A stretch of 64,000 nt of DNA from positions 1 to 64,000 of the forward strand of contig NZ_RIBS01000011.1 in assembly GCF_003719825.1 (NCBI RefSeq). The letters run 5' to 3'. Shown in pieces: positions 34,860-46,768 of this stretch. The notes below the pieces were generated by a model. The model saw nothing but the letters and a program-made list of their open reading frames with translations, searched no databases and was not told where the DNA came from. Source of the stretch: Montanilutibacter psychrotolerans (GTDB taxonomy: Bacteria; Pseudomonadota; Gammaproteobacteria; Xanthomonadales; Xanthomonadaceae). Each line of letters starts with the position of its first letter. Position 1 is the stretch's first letter. The position numbers and the translations under genes were made by a program.

Positions 34860-35555
34860 TCAGCCGAGGTTGTCGCGCTGCTGCCGCAGGATGCTCAGGC
34901 CGATCAGGCGCGACACCACCGCCGCGATATAGCCCACGCCGGCGAACTGCTCCAGCATCACCAGCACGCGCGCCGGCGCATTGATCGGCAGGATGTCGCC
35001 GATGCCGACCCCGGACAGGGTGGTGAAGCTCAGGTACAGCAGTTCGATCCAGCGTCGCGGCCGCTCCGGGTGCACCAGACCGGTGAAGCTGTCGGGGTAC
35101 CAGGCCTGGCAGACGAAGTAGGCATAGGCGAAGCCCCACGCCAGCAGGGTGAACGTCGCACCGGCCGCGAACAGTTCGTCGGCGGTGACCCGGTGGTCAT
35201 GCAGCATGTACGAGATCAGGCCGCCGGCCGCGTAGAAGTACAGCGCGGCCTCCAGCACCGAAGACCAGGCCAGCACGCGTGGCATGTCGAAGGCGATGGC
35301 GATCAGCGACAGGCTGATCGCCGGCAACGCCAGGGCCCACGCGATCCAGTTCACCGACGGACTGCGTCGCACCACCCACACCGCCAGTGGCACCACAACC
35401 AGCGCGACCGCGCCGAACAGCACGCGGCCGCGCGGCGTGTCGTCCATCAGCGGGTACAGCAGCAGGCTCAGCAGCTGCGCGCCCAGCAACAGCGCCGACG
35501 GGTGTCGGCGCAGCATTGCCCCCCACCGAAGGAACGGAAACCGTGGCTCGGTCAT
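34860..35555 (-). CDS. Ion-channel (Ion_trans_2) membrane protein
   Basis: A 231-residue inner membrane protein with about six hydrophobic helices. The last two frame a pore loop LSFTTLSGVGIGDILPI, matching potassium-channel-type filters (TVGYGD) but reading GVGIGD, with Ile in place of Tyr. The first four helices form a membrane domain without a charged S4, so voltage sensing is not expected. No RCK or cyclic-nucleotide domain follows. The cargo could be K+ or another cation. ATG 35555 gives the most compact protein; an upstream in-frame ATG would add about 15 residues. Confidence 0.8.
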   Translation of the reverse strand: MTEPRFPFLRWGAMLRRHPSALLLGAQLLSLLLYPLMDDTPRGRVLFGAVALVVVPLAVWVVRRSPSVNWIAWALALPAISLSLIAIAFDMPRVLAWSSVLEAALYFYAAGGLISYMLHDHRVTADELFAAGATFTLLAWGFAYAYFVCQAWYPDSFTGLVHPERPRRWIELLYLSFTTLSGVGIGDILPINAPARVLVMLEQFAGVGYIAAVVSRLIGLSILRQQRDNLG

Positions 35556-35692
35556 GTCGGTGTTCTCGTGGACTGGGGCGATGACGATGCGAGTGTGCAT
35601 CGTCCAGGGCGGAGGAACGAGTGACGAACGGACAGGCGCGGCGGGGCGGACACGCGCCGCCCCCAACCACGCCTCCCCGCGAGCTGCCGGCC

Positions 35693-37775
<2,083 letters not shown>

Positions 37776-37932
37776 GCGCATTTGACCATGGCCGACGCCC
37801 CACAGCCAGTCGCGGTCGTCGGCACGCGCGCGGATCGCCTTCACGCGACGCCCGTTTCGCGCATTTTTCGCTTGTGCAAGCGCGATGCAGCGAGGCGCGG
37901 ATCAAGGCGTGAAAGGGTTTTCGAAAAATTAT

Positions 37933-37962
37933 TTGACAGTCGCGCAAACGCCATGCTCATCT
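37933..37962 (+). promoter_or_regulatory. ilv operon promoter
   Basis: A perfect -35 TTGACA at 37933-37938 follows an A/T-rich UP-like stretch (37917-37932). The -10 is weak: TCATCT at 37957-37962 with an 18-nt spacer is the best I see. Transcription would start within a base or two of the leader ATG at 37970. Confidence 0.6.
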
Positions 37963-37969
37963 CGACCGC

Positions 37970-38116
37970 ATGACGCAGCGCAACAACCACCCGCAGACCT
38001 TCCAGCTCATGCCGACCGGCGTGACGGTCGCGAACGGTCTCGCGCTCGCGGCCCTCGTACTCGTACTCATTAACCTTATTACCGTCCTTACAGGCGCGGG
38101 GTTCGGGTACGTGTAG
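37970..38116 (+). CDS. ilvL: ilv operon leader peptide
   Basis: A 48-residue leader peptide. Codons 24-40 hold seven Leu, three Val and two Ile among 17 codons (LALAALVLVLINLITVL), including codons such as GTA, ATT and CTT that are uncommon in this GC-rich genome. The peptide is the sensor of attenuation: ribosomes short of charged branched-chain tRNA stall in this run. The following codons 42-47 overlap the antiterminator arm. The ATG at 37970 lacks a ribosome binding site and is about 37 nt from the -35, which suggests a leaderless mRNA; ATG 38009 at codon 14 is an alternative start. Confidence 0.88.
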   Translation: MTQRNNHPQTFQLMPTGVTVANGLALAALVLVLINLITVLTGAGFGYV

Positions 38117-38186
38117 CTGAAACGCACAAACCCAGGTAACAAGAACCTGAACCCCGCGCCCGAAAAGGCGCGGGGTTTTTGTTTTT
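38093..38186 (+). promoter_or_regulatory. ilv attenuator (terminator/antiterminator)
   Basis: The terminator is CCCCGCGCC (38152-38160), loop CGAAAA, GGCGCGGGG (38167-38175) and then TTTTTGTTTTT. The segment GGCGCGGGGTTCGGGT (38093-38108), inside the leader peptide gene, can pair over 16 bp (one G-T wobble) with 38145-38160 and thereby remove the terminator stem. Its first nine bases equal the terminator 3' arm. A ribosome stalled in the Leu/Val/Ile run leaves this arm free and permits read-through into ilvD. Confidence 0.92.
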
Positions 38187-38221
38187 GCGGCCTGGGTTCC
38201 TCACCACAAGGGACACAGATC

Positions 38222-39958
38222 GTGAGAAGCAATGCCATCAAGGCAGGCCCCGCCCGCGCCCCCGCACGCGCCATGCTGCGTGCGACAGGGCTGGACGATG
38301 CCGCCATCGCCCGGCCGCTGGTCGCGGTGATCCACACCTGGACCGACGTTTCGCCGTGCAACCTGACCTTGCGCGAGCTGGCCCAGCACGCGCGCGCCGG
38401 CGTTCTGGCCGGCGGCGGAACGCCGATCGAGTTCAACACCATCGCCGTTACCGACGGCATCGCGATGGGCAGCGACGGCATGCGTGCCTCGCTGGCATCG
38501 CGCGAAACCATCGCCGATTCGATCGAGCTGGCCGTCAACGGCCATTGCCTCGACGCGATGGTGCTGCTGGTCGGCTGCGACAAGACCATCCCGGCCGCGG
38601 CCATGGCCGCCGCGCGCCTGGATATCCCGACGGTGATCCTCTACGGCGGGACGATCCTGCCCGGACACTGCCCAAGCGCGAACGCCGGCGCCACGGGCAA
38701 CCAGGACAGCAAGCCGCTGACCGTGCAGGACGTGTTCGAAGCGGTCGGCGCGCACTCGGCCGGACGCATCGACGACGCTCAGCTGCACCGCATCGAAAGC
38801 CACGCCTGCCCTGGCGCAGGCGCCTGCGGTGGCCAGTTCACCGCCAACACCATGGCAATGGTGCTGACCTTCCTGGGCCTGTCGCCGCTGCAGCTCAACG
38901 ACATCCCGGCGGTCCACGCCGACAAGCCCGCCGCGGCACGTGCCTGCGGCGAACTGGTCATGCAGCGTCTGCGCGACGGCGGTCCAACCCCGCGCGCACT
39001 GCTGAGCCACGCGGCGCTGCGCAACGCCGCGCGCGCGGTGTCGGCCACCGCCGGTTCGACCAATGCCGCGTTGCACCTGCTGGCGATCGCACACGAAGCC
39101 GGCGTGGAATTCGGCCTGGAGGAGTTCGAGGCCGCGGCCAGTACGCCGGTGATCGCCGACCTGAAGCCGGGCGGGCGCTACACGGCGGCAGAAATGTTCA
39201 CGTTCGGCGGCACCGCGCTGGTGGCGCACGAACTGCGCGCGGCCGGACTGATCGACGACGTTGCGACGGTCACCGGCCGCAGTTTCTTCAGGGAGCTGGA
39301 CGCCCTCCCCGCGACCGGGCCACAGGACGTGGTCCGCCCGGTCGCGGACCCGCTCAAGCCCAGCGGCGGCTTCTCGATCCTGTACGGCGAGCTCGCCCCG
39401 GAAGGTTGCATCGTCAAGCTGGCCGGTCACGGCCGCACGCACTTCGAAGGCCCGGCACGGGTGTTCGACTCGGAAGAGGACGCGTTCGCTGCCGTGCAGT
39501 CGCGGTGCGTGCAGGCGGGCGACGTGGTGGTGATCCGCTTCGAAGGCCCGGCCGGCGGCCCCGGCATGCGCGAAATGCTCGCCGTTACCGCCGCGCTGGT
39601 TGGGCAGGGCCTCGGCAACGACGTCGCCTTGATGACCGACGGCCGCTTCAGCGGTGCGACCCACGGTTTCATGGTCGGCCATGTGTCGCCCGAAGCCGCG
39701 CACGGCGGCCCGATTGCCCGCCTGCGCGACGGCGACCGCGTGCGCATCGACGTGGCCACGCGACGCATCGACGTCGACGCCGACCTCTCCGCGCGTACTC
39801 CACGCCGTATCGCCCCGCGCGTGACCACCGGCGTGCTGGCCAAGTACGCGCGCCTGGTGAGTTCGGCCTCGCTGGGTGCGGTGACCGCACCGGGCCCGCT
39901 CGATGCCGCGGCCACGCGCACCAGGGCGGCGGACCTGGCCGTGGAACTGATCGCATGA
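38222..39958 (+). CDS. ilvD: Dihydroxy-acid dehydratase
   Basis: A 578-residue iron-sulfur dehydratase that makes 2-oxoisovalerate and 2-oxo-3-methylvalerate, the last precursors of valine and isoleucine. Cysteine ligands sit in SPCN, VGCDKT and CPGAGACGG, and the C-terminal block reads [23 protein letters not shown]. It starts at GTG 38222, with AAGGGA about ten bases upstream. It is the first structural gene after the attenuator. A 204-bp gap separates it from ilvC, the only sizeable gap in the run, so an internal promoter there is possible. Confidence 0.96.
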   Translation: MRSNAIKAGPARAPARAMLRATGLDDAAIARPLVAVIHTWTDVSPCNLTLRELAQHARAGVLAGGGTPIEFNTIAVTDGIAMGSDGMRASLASRETIADSIELAVNGHCLDAMVLLVGCDKTIPAAAMAAARLDIPTVILYGGTILPGHCPSANAGATGNQDSKPLTVQDVFEAVGAHSAGRIDDAQLHRIESHACPGAGACGGQFTANTMAMVLTFLGLSPLQLNDIPAVHADKPAAARACGELVMQRLRDGGPTPRALLSHAALRNAARAVSATAGSTNAALHLLAIAHEAGVEFGLEEFEAAASTPVIADLKPGGRYTAAEMFTFGGTALVAHELRAAGLIDDVATVTGRSFFRELDALPATGPQDVVRPVADPLKPSGGFSILYGELAPEGCIVKLAGHGRTHFEGPARVFDSEEDAFAAVQSRCVQAGDVVVIRFEGPAGGPGMREMLAVTAALVGQGLGNDVALMTDGRFSGATHGFMVGHVSPEAAHGGPIARLRDGDRVRIDVATRRIDVDADLSARTPRRIAPRVTTGVLAKYARLVSSASLGAVTAPGPLDAAATRTRAADLAVELIA

Positions 39959-40162
39959 ACGCGTGCGCCCGCGCCCTGCCCGCACCGTCGGCTACGGCCA
40001 CCTTGCCGACGACGTCACCCGCCACCCCACGCCCGCGCGGGCCGGCCACTGCCGCACCCGGCCCTGCGCACTAGCAATACACGACACGACGCACTCCCTC
40101 CCCAAAACCGCGGCACAAGCCGCGTCCACGACCTCCACTCGACACCCACAGGAACTCCCGCC

Positions 40163-41185
40163 ATGAGCACCACCAGCAAACCCCGCATCGCGATCGTCGG
40201 CTACGGCAGCCAGGGCCGCGCGCACGCGCTCAACCTGCGCGACTCCGGCTTCGAGGTCACCGTCGGCCTGCGTCCGGGCGGCCCGACCGAGCTCAAGGCC
40301 AAGGCCGATGGCTTCACCGTCAAGACCCCCGCGCAAGCCGTCGCCGGTGCCGAACTGGTCGCCGTGCTGACGCCCGACATGGTCCAGGCGCAGCTCTATC
40401 GCGACGTCATCGAGCCCAACATCGCAGCGGGCGCCTGCCTGCTGTTCGCGCACGGATTCAACGTGCACTACGGACAGATCACGCCGCGCGACGACCTGGA
40501 TGTCGTCCTCGTCGCGCCCAAGGGTCCCGGCGCGCTGGTGCGCCGCGAGTACGAGATCGGCCGCGGCGTTCCCTCGGTCTATGCCGTCCACCAGGACCGC
40601 TCCGGCAACGCCGAGCAACTTGCGCTGAATTACTGCGGCGGGATCGGCGGCGCGCGCCAGAACGCCATCCGCACGACCTTCAAGGAAGAGACAGAAACCG
40701 ACCTGTTCGGCGAACAGGCGGTGCTTTGTGGCGGCGCGACCAAGCTCGTGCAGGCCGGCTGGGAAACCCTGGTCGAGGCCGGCTACCAACCCGAGGTCGC
40801 CTACTACGAGTGTCTGCACGAACTGAAGCTGATCGTCGACCTGTTCTACGAAGGCGGCATCACGCGCATGCACGAGTTCATCAGCGAGACGGCGCAATAC
40901 GGTGCGCTCACGCGCGGCAGCTACGTCGTCGACGACAACACCCGCGCGCAGATGCGCAAGGTGCTGACGGAGATCCAGGACGGCACGTTCGCGCGCCAGT
41001 GGATCGCCGAGTACCAGTCCGGAAACGCCAACTACAAGGCCCTCAAGCAAGGCGATCTCGAGCATCCCATCGAAGCGGTTGGCAAGAAGCTGCGCGCCAA
41101 CATGAAGTGGCTGTCGACGGCGCCGCAGCCTGCCGCCGCGCCGAGCGTCGCGACCGAACCCAAACCCGAGCAGGCCACTGCATGA
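40163..41185 (+). CDS. ilvC: Ketol-acid reductoisomerase (class I)
   Basis: A 340-residue NAD(P)H- and Mg-dependent enzyme that converts acetolactate or acetohydroxybutyrate to the dihydroxy acids used by IlvD. The Rossmann motif is [17 protein letters not shown] and the active-site block [13 protein letters not shown], followed by [15 protein letters not shown] and [12 protein letters not shown]. The family-length core ends near residue 318 and a Pro/Ala/Thr-rich tail of about 20 residues follows. The stop overlaps the ilvG start (ATGA). CAGGA precedes the ATG. Confidence 0.97.
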   Translation: MSTTSKPRIAIVGYGSQGRAHALNLRDSGFEVTVGLRPGGPTELKAKADGFTVKTPAQAVAGAELVAVLTPDMVQAQLYRDVIEPNIAAGACLLFAHGFNVHYGQITPRDDLDVVLVAPKGPGALVRREYEIGRGVPSVYAVHQDRSGNAEQLALNYCGGIGGARQNAIRTTFKEETETDLFGEQAVLCGGATKLVQAGWETLVEAGYQPEVAYYECLHELKLIVDLFYEGGITRMHEFISETAQYGALTRGSYVVDDNTRAQMRKVLTEIQDGTFARQWIAEYQSGNANYKALKQGDLEHPIEAVGKKLRANMKWLSTAPQPAAAPSVATEPKPEQATA

Positions 41186-42873
41186 ACGGGTCGCAGTGGC
41201 TGGTGCACGCACTGGCCGCGGAGGGCGTGGACACGCTGTTCGGTTACCCGGGCGGCGCGATCATGCCCTTCTACGACGCGCTCTACGGCTCGGACCTGAA
41301 ACACATCCTGGTCCGGCACGAGCAGGGCGCGGCGTTCGCGGCCAACGGTTACGCACGTGCGAGCGGTCGGGTCGGCGTGTGCGTGGCGACGTCCGGTCCG
41401 GGTGCGACCAACCTGGTCACCGGCATCGCCGACGCGATGCTGGACTCGGTGCCGATGGTGGTGATCACCGGACAGGTGCCCACCACGTTGATGGGCACTG
41501 ACGCGTTCCAGGAAGTCGACGTGTTCGGCATGACCCTGCCGGTGGTGAAGCACAGCTTCCTGCCGCGCCGTGTCGACGAACTGCCGAGCGTTCTGGCCGA
41601 AGCGTTCCGGCTGGCGCGCTCGGGCCGGCCGGGGCCGGTGCTGATCGACCTGCCCAAGAACGTGCAGACCGCCGATGCCGCGCACCTGCCAATGCACCGG
41701 CCGCTGCCGATCGACGCTCCCCACTCGGCGTGTCCGGTGGCGCTGCTGGCAGCGGTCGAGTTGCTGTCCAACGCGCGCCGACCCGTGGTGTACGGCGGTG
41801 GCGGCATCGCACTGGGCGATGCCGTGGCGGAGTTCCGCAGCTTCGTCGGCGCCACGCAGATCCCCACGGTGCTGACGCTGCGCGGCATCGGTGCACTGGC
41901 CGATGACCACCCGCTCAACCTGGGCATGCTGGGCATGCACGGCACCCGCGCGGCCAACCAGGCCGTGCAGCAGGCCGATCTGCTGGTGGTGGTCGGTGCG
42001 CGGTTCGACGACCGGGCCACCGGCAAAGTCGCCGAGTTCGCGCCCGGCGCGAAGGTGATCCACCTGGACCTGGATGCGGCCGAGATCGGCAAGCTGCGCG
42101 CGGCCGACGTCGCCCTGCGCGGCGAGTTGCGCACCAGCCTGGACGCGTTGGCCACGGCGATGCCGGAATGCTCGGCGTGGCGGGCAACCTGCGTCGAGAA
42201 CAAGCGACGCCACGCGGCGCGTTACGACGCGCCGGGCGAGAGCGTGTTCGCGCCGGCGCTGTTGCGGCGGATGTCGCAGCTGGCGCCGTCGGCGGTGGTG
42301 GCCTGCGATGTCGGTCAGCACCAGATGTGGGTCGCCCAGCATTGGGCCTTCAACGACCCGCGACGCCACCTCACCAGCGGCGCGCTCGGTGCGATGGGCT
42401 TCGGGCTGCCGGCCGCGATCGGTGCGCAGCTGTCGTGCGCCGATGCGCAGGTGGTCTGCGTCAGCGGCGATGGTTCGTTCCTGATGAACGTACAGGAGCT
42501 GGCCACGCTGGGACGCTACCAGCTGCCGGTGAAGATCGTGCTGATCGACAACCAGCGCCTGGGCATGGTGCGCCAGTGGCAACAGCTGTTCTTCGAACAG
42601 CGCTACTCGGAGACCGACTTGTCCGACAACCCGGACTTCGTCGCGCTGGCGGTCGCGTTTGGCGTGCAGGCGATGCATGTCGATCGCGCCGACCGCGTCG
42701 AGGACGCGATCGCGCAATTGCTTGCCGCACCCGGCCCCGCACTGTTGCACGTGGCGATCGACGCCGAGGCCAACGTCTGGCCGCTGGTTCCGCCCAACCG
42801 CAACAACGCGCAAATGCTGTTCGACCCCAGGCTCATGGACTGCGAGGACGCCAATGCAACGTTACCAACTTGA
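41182..42873 (+). CDS. ilvG: Acetolactate synthase large subunit
   Basis: A 563-residue ThDP-dependent acetohydroxyacid synthase catalytic subunit that condenses pyruvate with pyruvate or 2-oxobutyrate. Visible are the cofactor-activating Glu in [15 protein letters not shown], the [16 protein letters not shown] block, FAD-region [20 protein letters not shown] and the ThDP motif [19 protein letters not shown] ending in [12 protein letters not shown]. The small subunit next door is of IlvM size, so ilvG is the best symbol, rather than ilvB or ilvI. It overlaps ilvC by 4 bases and ilvM by 20. Confidence 0.95.
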   Translation: MNGSQWLVHALAAEGVDTLFGYPGGAIMPFYDALYGSDLKHILVRHEQGAAFAANGYARASGRVGVCVATSGPGATNLVTGIADAMLDSVPMVVITGQVPTTLMGTDAFQEVDVFGMTLPVVKHSFLPRRVDELPSVLAEAFRLARSGRPGPVLIDLPKNVQTADAAHLPMHRPLPIDAPHSACPVALLAAVELLSNARRPVVYGGGGIALGDAVAEFRSFVGATQIPTVLTLRGIGALADDHPLNLGMLGMHGTRAANQAVQQADLLVVVGARFDDRATGKVAEFAPGAKVIHLDLDAAEIGKLRAADVALRGELRTSLDALATAMPECSAWRATCVENKRRHAARYDAPGESVFAPALLRRMSQLAPSAVVACDVGQHQMWVAQHWAFNDPRRHLTSGALGAMGFGLPAAIGAQLSCADAQVVCVSGDGSFLMNVQELATLGRYQLPVKIVLIDNQRLGMVRQWQQLFFEQRYSETDLSDNPDFVALAVAFGVQAMHVDRADRVEDAIAQLLAAPGPALLHVAIDAEANVWPLVPPNRNNAQMLFDPRLMDCEDANATLPT

Positions 42874-43093
42874 CCTCACCCTGCGCCGCGCCGAGGGCGC
42901 ACTGACCCGCGTGCTGGGCACCGCCGAACGCCGCGGCTTCCGTCCCGTCAGCGTCGACGGCGAGACCCAGGCCGACGGCGACCGGTGGCACCTGCGCCTA
43001 GCCGTCGAAGGCGAACGCACCGTCGAGTCGCTGCAGCTGCAGCTCGAGAAGCTGTACGACTGCCTGGCCGTCGAGGTGTCGCCATGTCCCTGA
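42854..43093 (+). CDS. ilvM: Acetolactate synthase small subunit (IlvM type)
   Basis: A 79-residue single ACT-like domain, [20 protein letters not shown] with later LRLAVEGERTVESLQLQLEKLYD. It has the size of E. coli IlvM rather than IlvH or IlvN and should stabilise the large subunit; IlvM-type subunits give little valine inhibition. It lies out of frame at the end of ilvG (20-base overlap) and overlaps ilvE by 10 bases, so its translation depends on its neighbours. Divergence from known IlvM is considerable, but context makes the call firm. Confidence 0.88.
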   Translation: MQRYQLDLTLRRAEGALTRVLGTAERRGFRPVSVDGETQADGDRWHLRLAVEGERTVESLQLQLEKLYDCLAVEVSPCP

Positions 43094-44016
43094 CCGACGC
43101 TCCCGTTGCCATGCCAACCGGCACCGCACCCAGCAACGACGAAGCGAACGCGATCACCGCGAAGATCTGGTTCGACGGCCAGCTGATCGACGCCGATTCG
43201 CCGCGCGCGCCACTCACCACGCACGCGATGCACTACGGCAGCGGCGTGTTCGAGGGCATCCGCAGCTACGCCACGGTCGACGGCGGCGCTGCCGTCTTCC
43301 GCCTGCCCGAACACCTTGCACGCATGCGCGCAGGAGCGGACCTGCTCGGCATCGACTTCGATATCGCGCAGGCCACCTCGGCCACGCTGGCCGTACTGCG
43401 TGCGAACCGGCACCGCGATGCCTACATCCGACCGCTGACCTGGTGCGGCACCGGCTCGATCGGCCTGGACGTCGCGCCGCTGAGCAAGCACCTGATGGTC
43501 GCCACGTTCGCCATTGGCGTGCACCTGGCGGGTGGACGCGTGAAGCTCGGCGTGTCGTCGTGGCGGCGCAATCCGGCGACCTCGTTGCCGCCGCTGAAGC
43601 TGTGCGGCGCGTACGTGAACTCCATCCTCGCCAAGCACGAAGCGATGGCACGCGGCTTCGACGAGGCGTTGTTCGTTGATGCGCAGGGCGATGTCGTCGA
43701 ATGCACGGGCGCGAACGTGTTCATGGTGCGCGACGATCGCGTGGTCGCGGTCGACCACCCCGACGCACTGCCCGGCATCACCCGCGACAGCCTGATCGCG
43801 CTGACCGGCGCCCAGTCACGCACGGTCAGCCTGGAGGAGCTGCGCGACGCCGACGAGGTCTTTGTCTGCGGGACCGCAGCCGAGGTCACCCCCATCGATT
43901 CGCTGGACGGCCGCACCTACGCCGACAGCGATGTGGGCCGCGAGGCCGCACGCCTTTACCGGCGCGTGGTCACCGGCGCGGATGCGCGGTATCGCGATTG
44001 GCTGACCGATGTCTGA
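43084..44016 (+). CDS. ilvE: Branched-chain amino acid aminotransferase
   Basis: A 310-residue class IV PLP transaminase that performs the last step to Val, Ile and Leu. Family features: FDGQLIDADSPRAPLTTHAMHYGSGVFEGIR, the arginine-rich RPLTWCGTG region, the PLP lysine in SLPPLKLCGAYVNS, GLDEALF-like GFDEALFVD and the phosphate-binding FVCGTAAEVTPI. The first 20 residues are a Pro/Thr/Ala-rich extension created by starting inside ilvM. Overlaps ilvM by 10 and ilvA by 8 bases. Confidence 0.95.
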   Translation: MSLTDAPVAMPTGTAPSNDEANAITAKIWFDGQLIDADSPRAPLTTHAMHYGSGVFEGIRSYATVDGGAAVFRLPEHLARMRAGADLLGIDFDIAQATSATLAVLRANRHRDAYIRPLTWCGTGSIGLDVAPLSKHLMVATFAIGVHLAGGRVKLGVSSWRRNPATSLPPLKLCGAYVNSILAKHEAMARGFDEALFVDAQGDVVECTGANVFMVRDDRVVAVDHPDALPGITRDSLIALTGAQSRTVSLEELRDADEVFVCGTAAEVTPIDSLDGRTYADSDVGREAARLYRRVVTGADARYRDWLTDV

Positions 44017-45115
44017 GACCACGCCCGCGGCAGCCCGCGTCAGCGCCAGCGACGTACTCGCAGCGCAAGCGCGACTGCGCCCCTACCTCGCCGCTACGCC
44101 GTTGCTCCACGCCGAGCGCTTCGGTTGCTGGCTCAAGCTGGAGAACCTGCAGCGCACCGGTTCGTACAAGGTGCGCGGCGCCATGAATGCGCTGCTGGCC
44201 GCGCGCGAACGTGGCGACCAGCGGCCGGTGATCGCCGCGTCCGCGGGCAACCATGCGCAGGGGCTGGCCTGGGCCGGCTACCGGCTGCGCGTGCCGGTAA
44301 TCGCGGTGATGCCACGCAACGCACCGCAGACCAAAGTCGCCGGCGTGGCGCACTGGGGCGCGACGGTGCGCTTGCATGGCGACAGCTACGACGAGGCACG
44401 GTTGTTCGCCAACGACCTGGCCGCCCAGCACGGCTATCGCCTGCTATCGGCGTTCGACGACGCCGACGTGATCGCCGGCCAGGGCACGGTCGGACTCGAG
44501 ATGGCGGCGCTGGCTCCGGACGTGGTGCTGGTGCCGATCGGCGGCGGTGGACTGGCTGCCGGCGTCGCCCTGGCGTTGAAGTCGCAGGGCGTGCGTATCG
44601 TCGGCGCCCAGGTCGAAGGCGTCGACGCGATGGCACGCGCGCTGCGGGGCGACGTCGCGGTGCGCGAGCCCGCGATCACGCTCGCCGATGGCGTGCGCGT
44701 CAAGCAGCCCGGCGTGCTCACCCGCCTCGTGTTGGCTGAGCTGCTGGATGACGTCGTGATCGTGCGCGAAGCGGAGCTGCGCGAAACGTTGGTGCGCCTG
44801 GCACTCGAACAGCACGTGATCGCCGAGGGCGCCGGTGCGCTGGCGCTCGCCGCCGGCCGTCGCGTCGCCGGCCGCCGCAAATGTGCGGTCGTGTCGGGCG
44901 GCAACATCGATGCCGACGTACTGGCGAAACTGCTTTCCGAAGTACGCACCCGCGCACCGCGACGCCCGCGTCGCCGCAGCCGCGAATTGCCGGCTGGCGT
45001 CGACGGCGTGCTGCGTCCACTGGCGGCCTCCGCGTCCGCCACGGCTTCCTCCCCTACCCCCATCATGCCGGCCGCGCCGTTCGCGGCGTCGCCCGGCGAG
45101 GACCTGCGCGCATGA
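44009..45115 (+). CDS. ilvA: Threonine dehydratase, short form without regulatory domain
   Basis: A 368-residue PLP enzyme that deaminates threonine to 2-oxobutyrate for isoleucine. The PLP lysine lies in [13 protein letters not shown], the substrate loop in [11 protein letters not shown] and the phosphate loop in [10 protein letters not shown]. It has only the catalytic domain (to about residue 318); the ACT-like C-terminal domain through which isoleucine inhibits long IlvA is missing. It could therefore also be called a catabolic TdcB-type enzyme, but the operon fixes its role. The last 50 residues are low-complexity Arg/Pro/Ala/Ser. It overlaps ilvE by 8 and leuA by 4 bases. Confidence 0.93.
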   Translation: MSETTPAAARVSASDVLAAQARLRPYLAATPLLHAERFGCWLKLENLQRTGSYKVRGAMNALLAARERGDQRPVIAASAGNHAQGLAWAGYRLRVPVIAVMPRNAPQTKVAGVAHWGATVRLHGDSYDEARLFANDLAAQHGYRLLSAFDDADVIAGQGTVGLEMAALAPDVVLVPIGGGGLAAGVALALKSQGVRIVGAQVEGVDAMARALRGDVAVREPAITLADGVRVKQPGVLTRLVLAELLDDVVIVREAELRETLVRLALEQHVIAEGAGALALAAGRRVAGRRKCAVVSGGNIDADVLAKLLSEVRTRAPRRPRRRSRELPAGVDGVLRPLAASASATASSPTPIMPAAPFAASPGEDLRA

Positions 45116-46761
45116 GCACTTCCGAACCCGACGTATCTGGCCCCGCCCACGTCACCCGCGATTGTCCCGCGTCTATCGCCGACGCTGCCATCGCACCCCC
45201 GGCTCCCGGCGAACACGTGCGCATCTTCGACACCAGCCTTCGCGACGGCGAGCAATCGCCAGGCTGCAGCATGACCGCGCCGCAGAAGTTGCGGTTCGCC
45301 CACGCATTGAGCGAGCTCGGGGTCGACGTGATCGAAGTCGGCTTTCCGGCCAGCTCGGTCGCCGAGATCGACGCCGGCCGTGCGATCGCGCGCGAAGTGC
45401 GAGGCTCGACGCTCGCTGCGCTGGCACGTTGCCATGCCGGCGACATCGAGGCCGCTGCCCGCACCCTCGACGCCGCACGCGCCGCGCGGCTGCACGTGTT
45501 CATCTCCACCAGCCCGTTGCACCGCGAGCACAAGCTCGGGCTCAGCCGCGAGCAGGTGATCGAACGCGCGGTGATGGGCGTCGAGCTTGCCCGCCGCCAC
45601 TTCGATGACGTTGAGTTCTCGGCCGAGGACGCGTTGCGCACCGAGCCAGATTTCCTCGCCGAGATCTGCGGCGCGGCAGTCGCCGCCGGTGCCACCACGC
45701 TCAACATTCCCGACACCGTCGGTTACACCACGCCGGCGGAGATCCGCGCGTTGTTCGAGTACCTGCGCGCGAACGTCCGTGACGCGCACCGCGCGGTGTT
45801 CAGCGCGCATTGCCACGACGACCTGGGCCTTGCCGTGGCCAACAGCCTGGCGGCGATCGAGGGCGGAGCGCGCCAGGTCGAATGCACCATCAACGGCATC
45901 GGTGAGCGCGCCGGAAACTGCGCGCTGGAAGAACTGGTGATGGCATTGAACGTCCGCAGCGGCTACTTCGACGCCCGCACGCGCATCGACACGCGCCGCC
46001 TGCTGCCGACCTCGCGGCTGCTGTCGCGCATCACCGGGATGCAGGTGCAACGCAACAAGGCGATCGTCGGCCAGAACGCGTTCGCCCACGAATCGGGCAT
46101 CCACCAGCACGGCATGCTCAAGCATCGCGGCACCTACGAAATCATGCGTCCGGAAGACGTGGGCTGGGTGCAGTCGCAGATCGTTCTCGGTCGCCACAGC
46201 GGCCGCGCCGCGCTGTCCGATCGCCTACAGTCGTTGGGTTTCGCACTCGACGAGGCGCGCCTCAATCAGGTATTCGCCGGGTTCAAGACGCTCGCCGAGA
46301 AGAAGCGCGAGGTGTTCGACGCCGACCTCGAAGCCCTGGTGCTGGGCACCGACGCGCCGACCCTGCATGGCCATCGCCTGCTGCACCTGCACGTCAGCAC
46401 AGGCGTCGGCGACGACAGCCTGCCCACGGCCAGCGTGCGGCTGCTCGACGCCGACGGCGGCCAGGTCAGCGAAGCAGCGGTCGGCGATGGCCCGGTGCAT
46501 GCGCTGTTCGCCGCGCTCGCGCGCGCCACCGGCATCGCCTTGCACATCGACAGCTACCAGGTGTCGAGCGTGACCACCGGCGACGACGCGCAGGGACAGG
46601 CCAGCGTGACCGCGCGCGTCGACGGCGCCGAGCTCAGCGGCTCGGGCACCAGCACCGACATCCTCGAGGCCAGCGCGCACGCCTGGCTGGAAATCGCCAA
46701 TCGCGTGTCGCGCACGCGCGCCGCTGCCCCTTCACCACAACGCATCGCCGCAACGGCCTGA
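45112..46761 (+). CDS. leuA: 2-Isopropylmalate synthase
   Basis: A 549-residue enzyme that starts leucine synthesis from 2-oxoisovalerate and acetyl-CoA. The catalytic [12 protein letters not shown], the metal HxH in [18 protein letters not shown] and [18 protein letters not shown] are clear. The C-terminal third (from about residue 420) is the leucine-binding regulatory domain, with [12 protein letters not shown] and [15 protein letters not shown]. The N-terminus carries about 35 extra residues (Ser/Pro/Ala-rich) before [11 protein letters not shown], a result of starting at the ilvA stop (4-base overlap). leuC follows after 7 bases. Confidence 0.96.
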   Translation: MSTSEPDVSGPAHVTRDCPASIADAAIAPPAPGEHVRIFDTSLRDGEQSPGCSMTAPQKLRFAHALSELGVDVIEVGFPASSVAEIDAGRAIAREVRGSTLAALARCHAGDIEAAARTLDAARAARLHVFISTSPLHREHKLGLSREQVIERAVMGVELARRHFDDVEFSAEDALRTEPDFLAEICGAAVAAGATTLNIPDTVGYTTPAEIRALFEYLRANVRDAHRAVFSAHCHDDLGLAVANSLAAIEGGARQVECTINGIGERAGNCALEELVMALNVRSGYFDARTRIDTRRLLPTSRLLSRITGMQVQRNKAIVGQNAFAHESGIHQHGMLKHRGTYEIMRPEDVGWVQSQIVLGRHSGRAALSDRLQSLGFALDEARLNQVFAGFKTLAEKKREVFDADLEALVLGTDAPTLHGHRLLHLHVSTGVGDDSLPTASVRLLDADGGQVSEAAVGDGPVHALFAALARATGIALHIDSYQVSSVTTGDDAQGQASVTARVDGAELSGSGTSTDILEASAHAWLEIANRVSRTRAAAPSPQRIAATA

Positions 46762-46768
46762 GGTTTGC

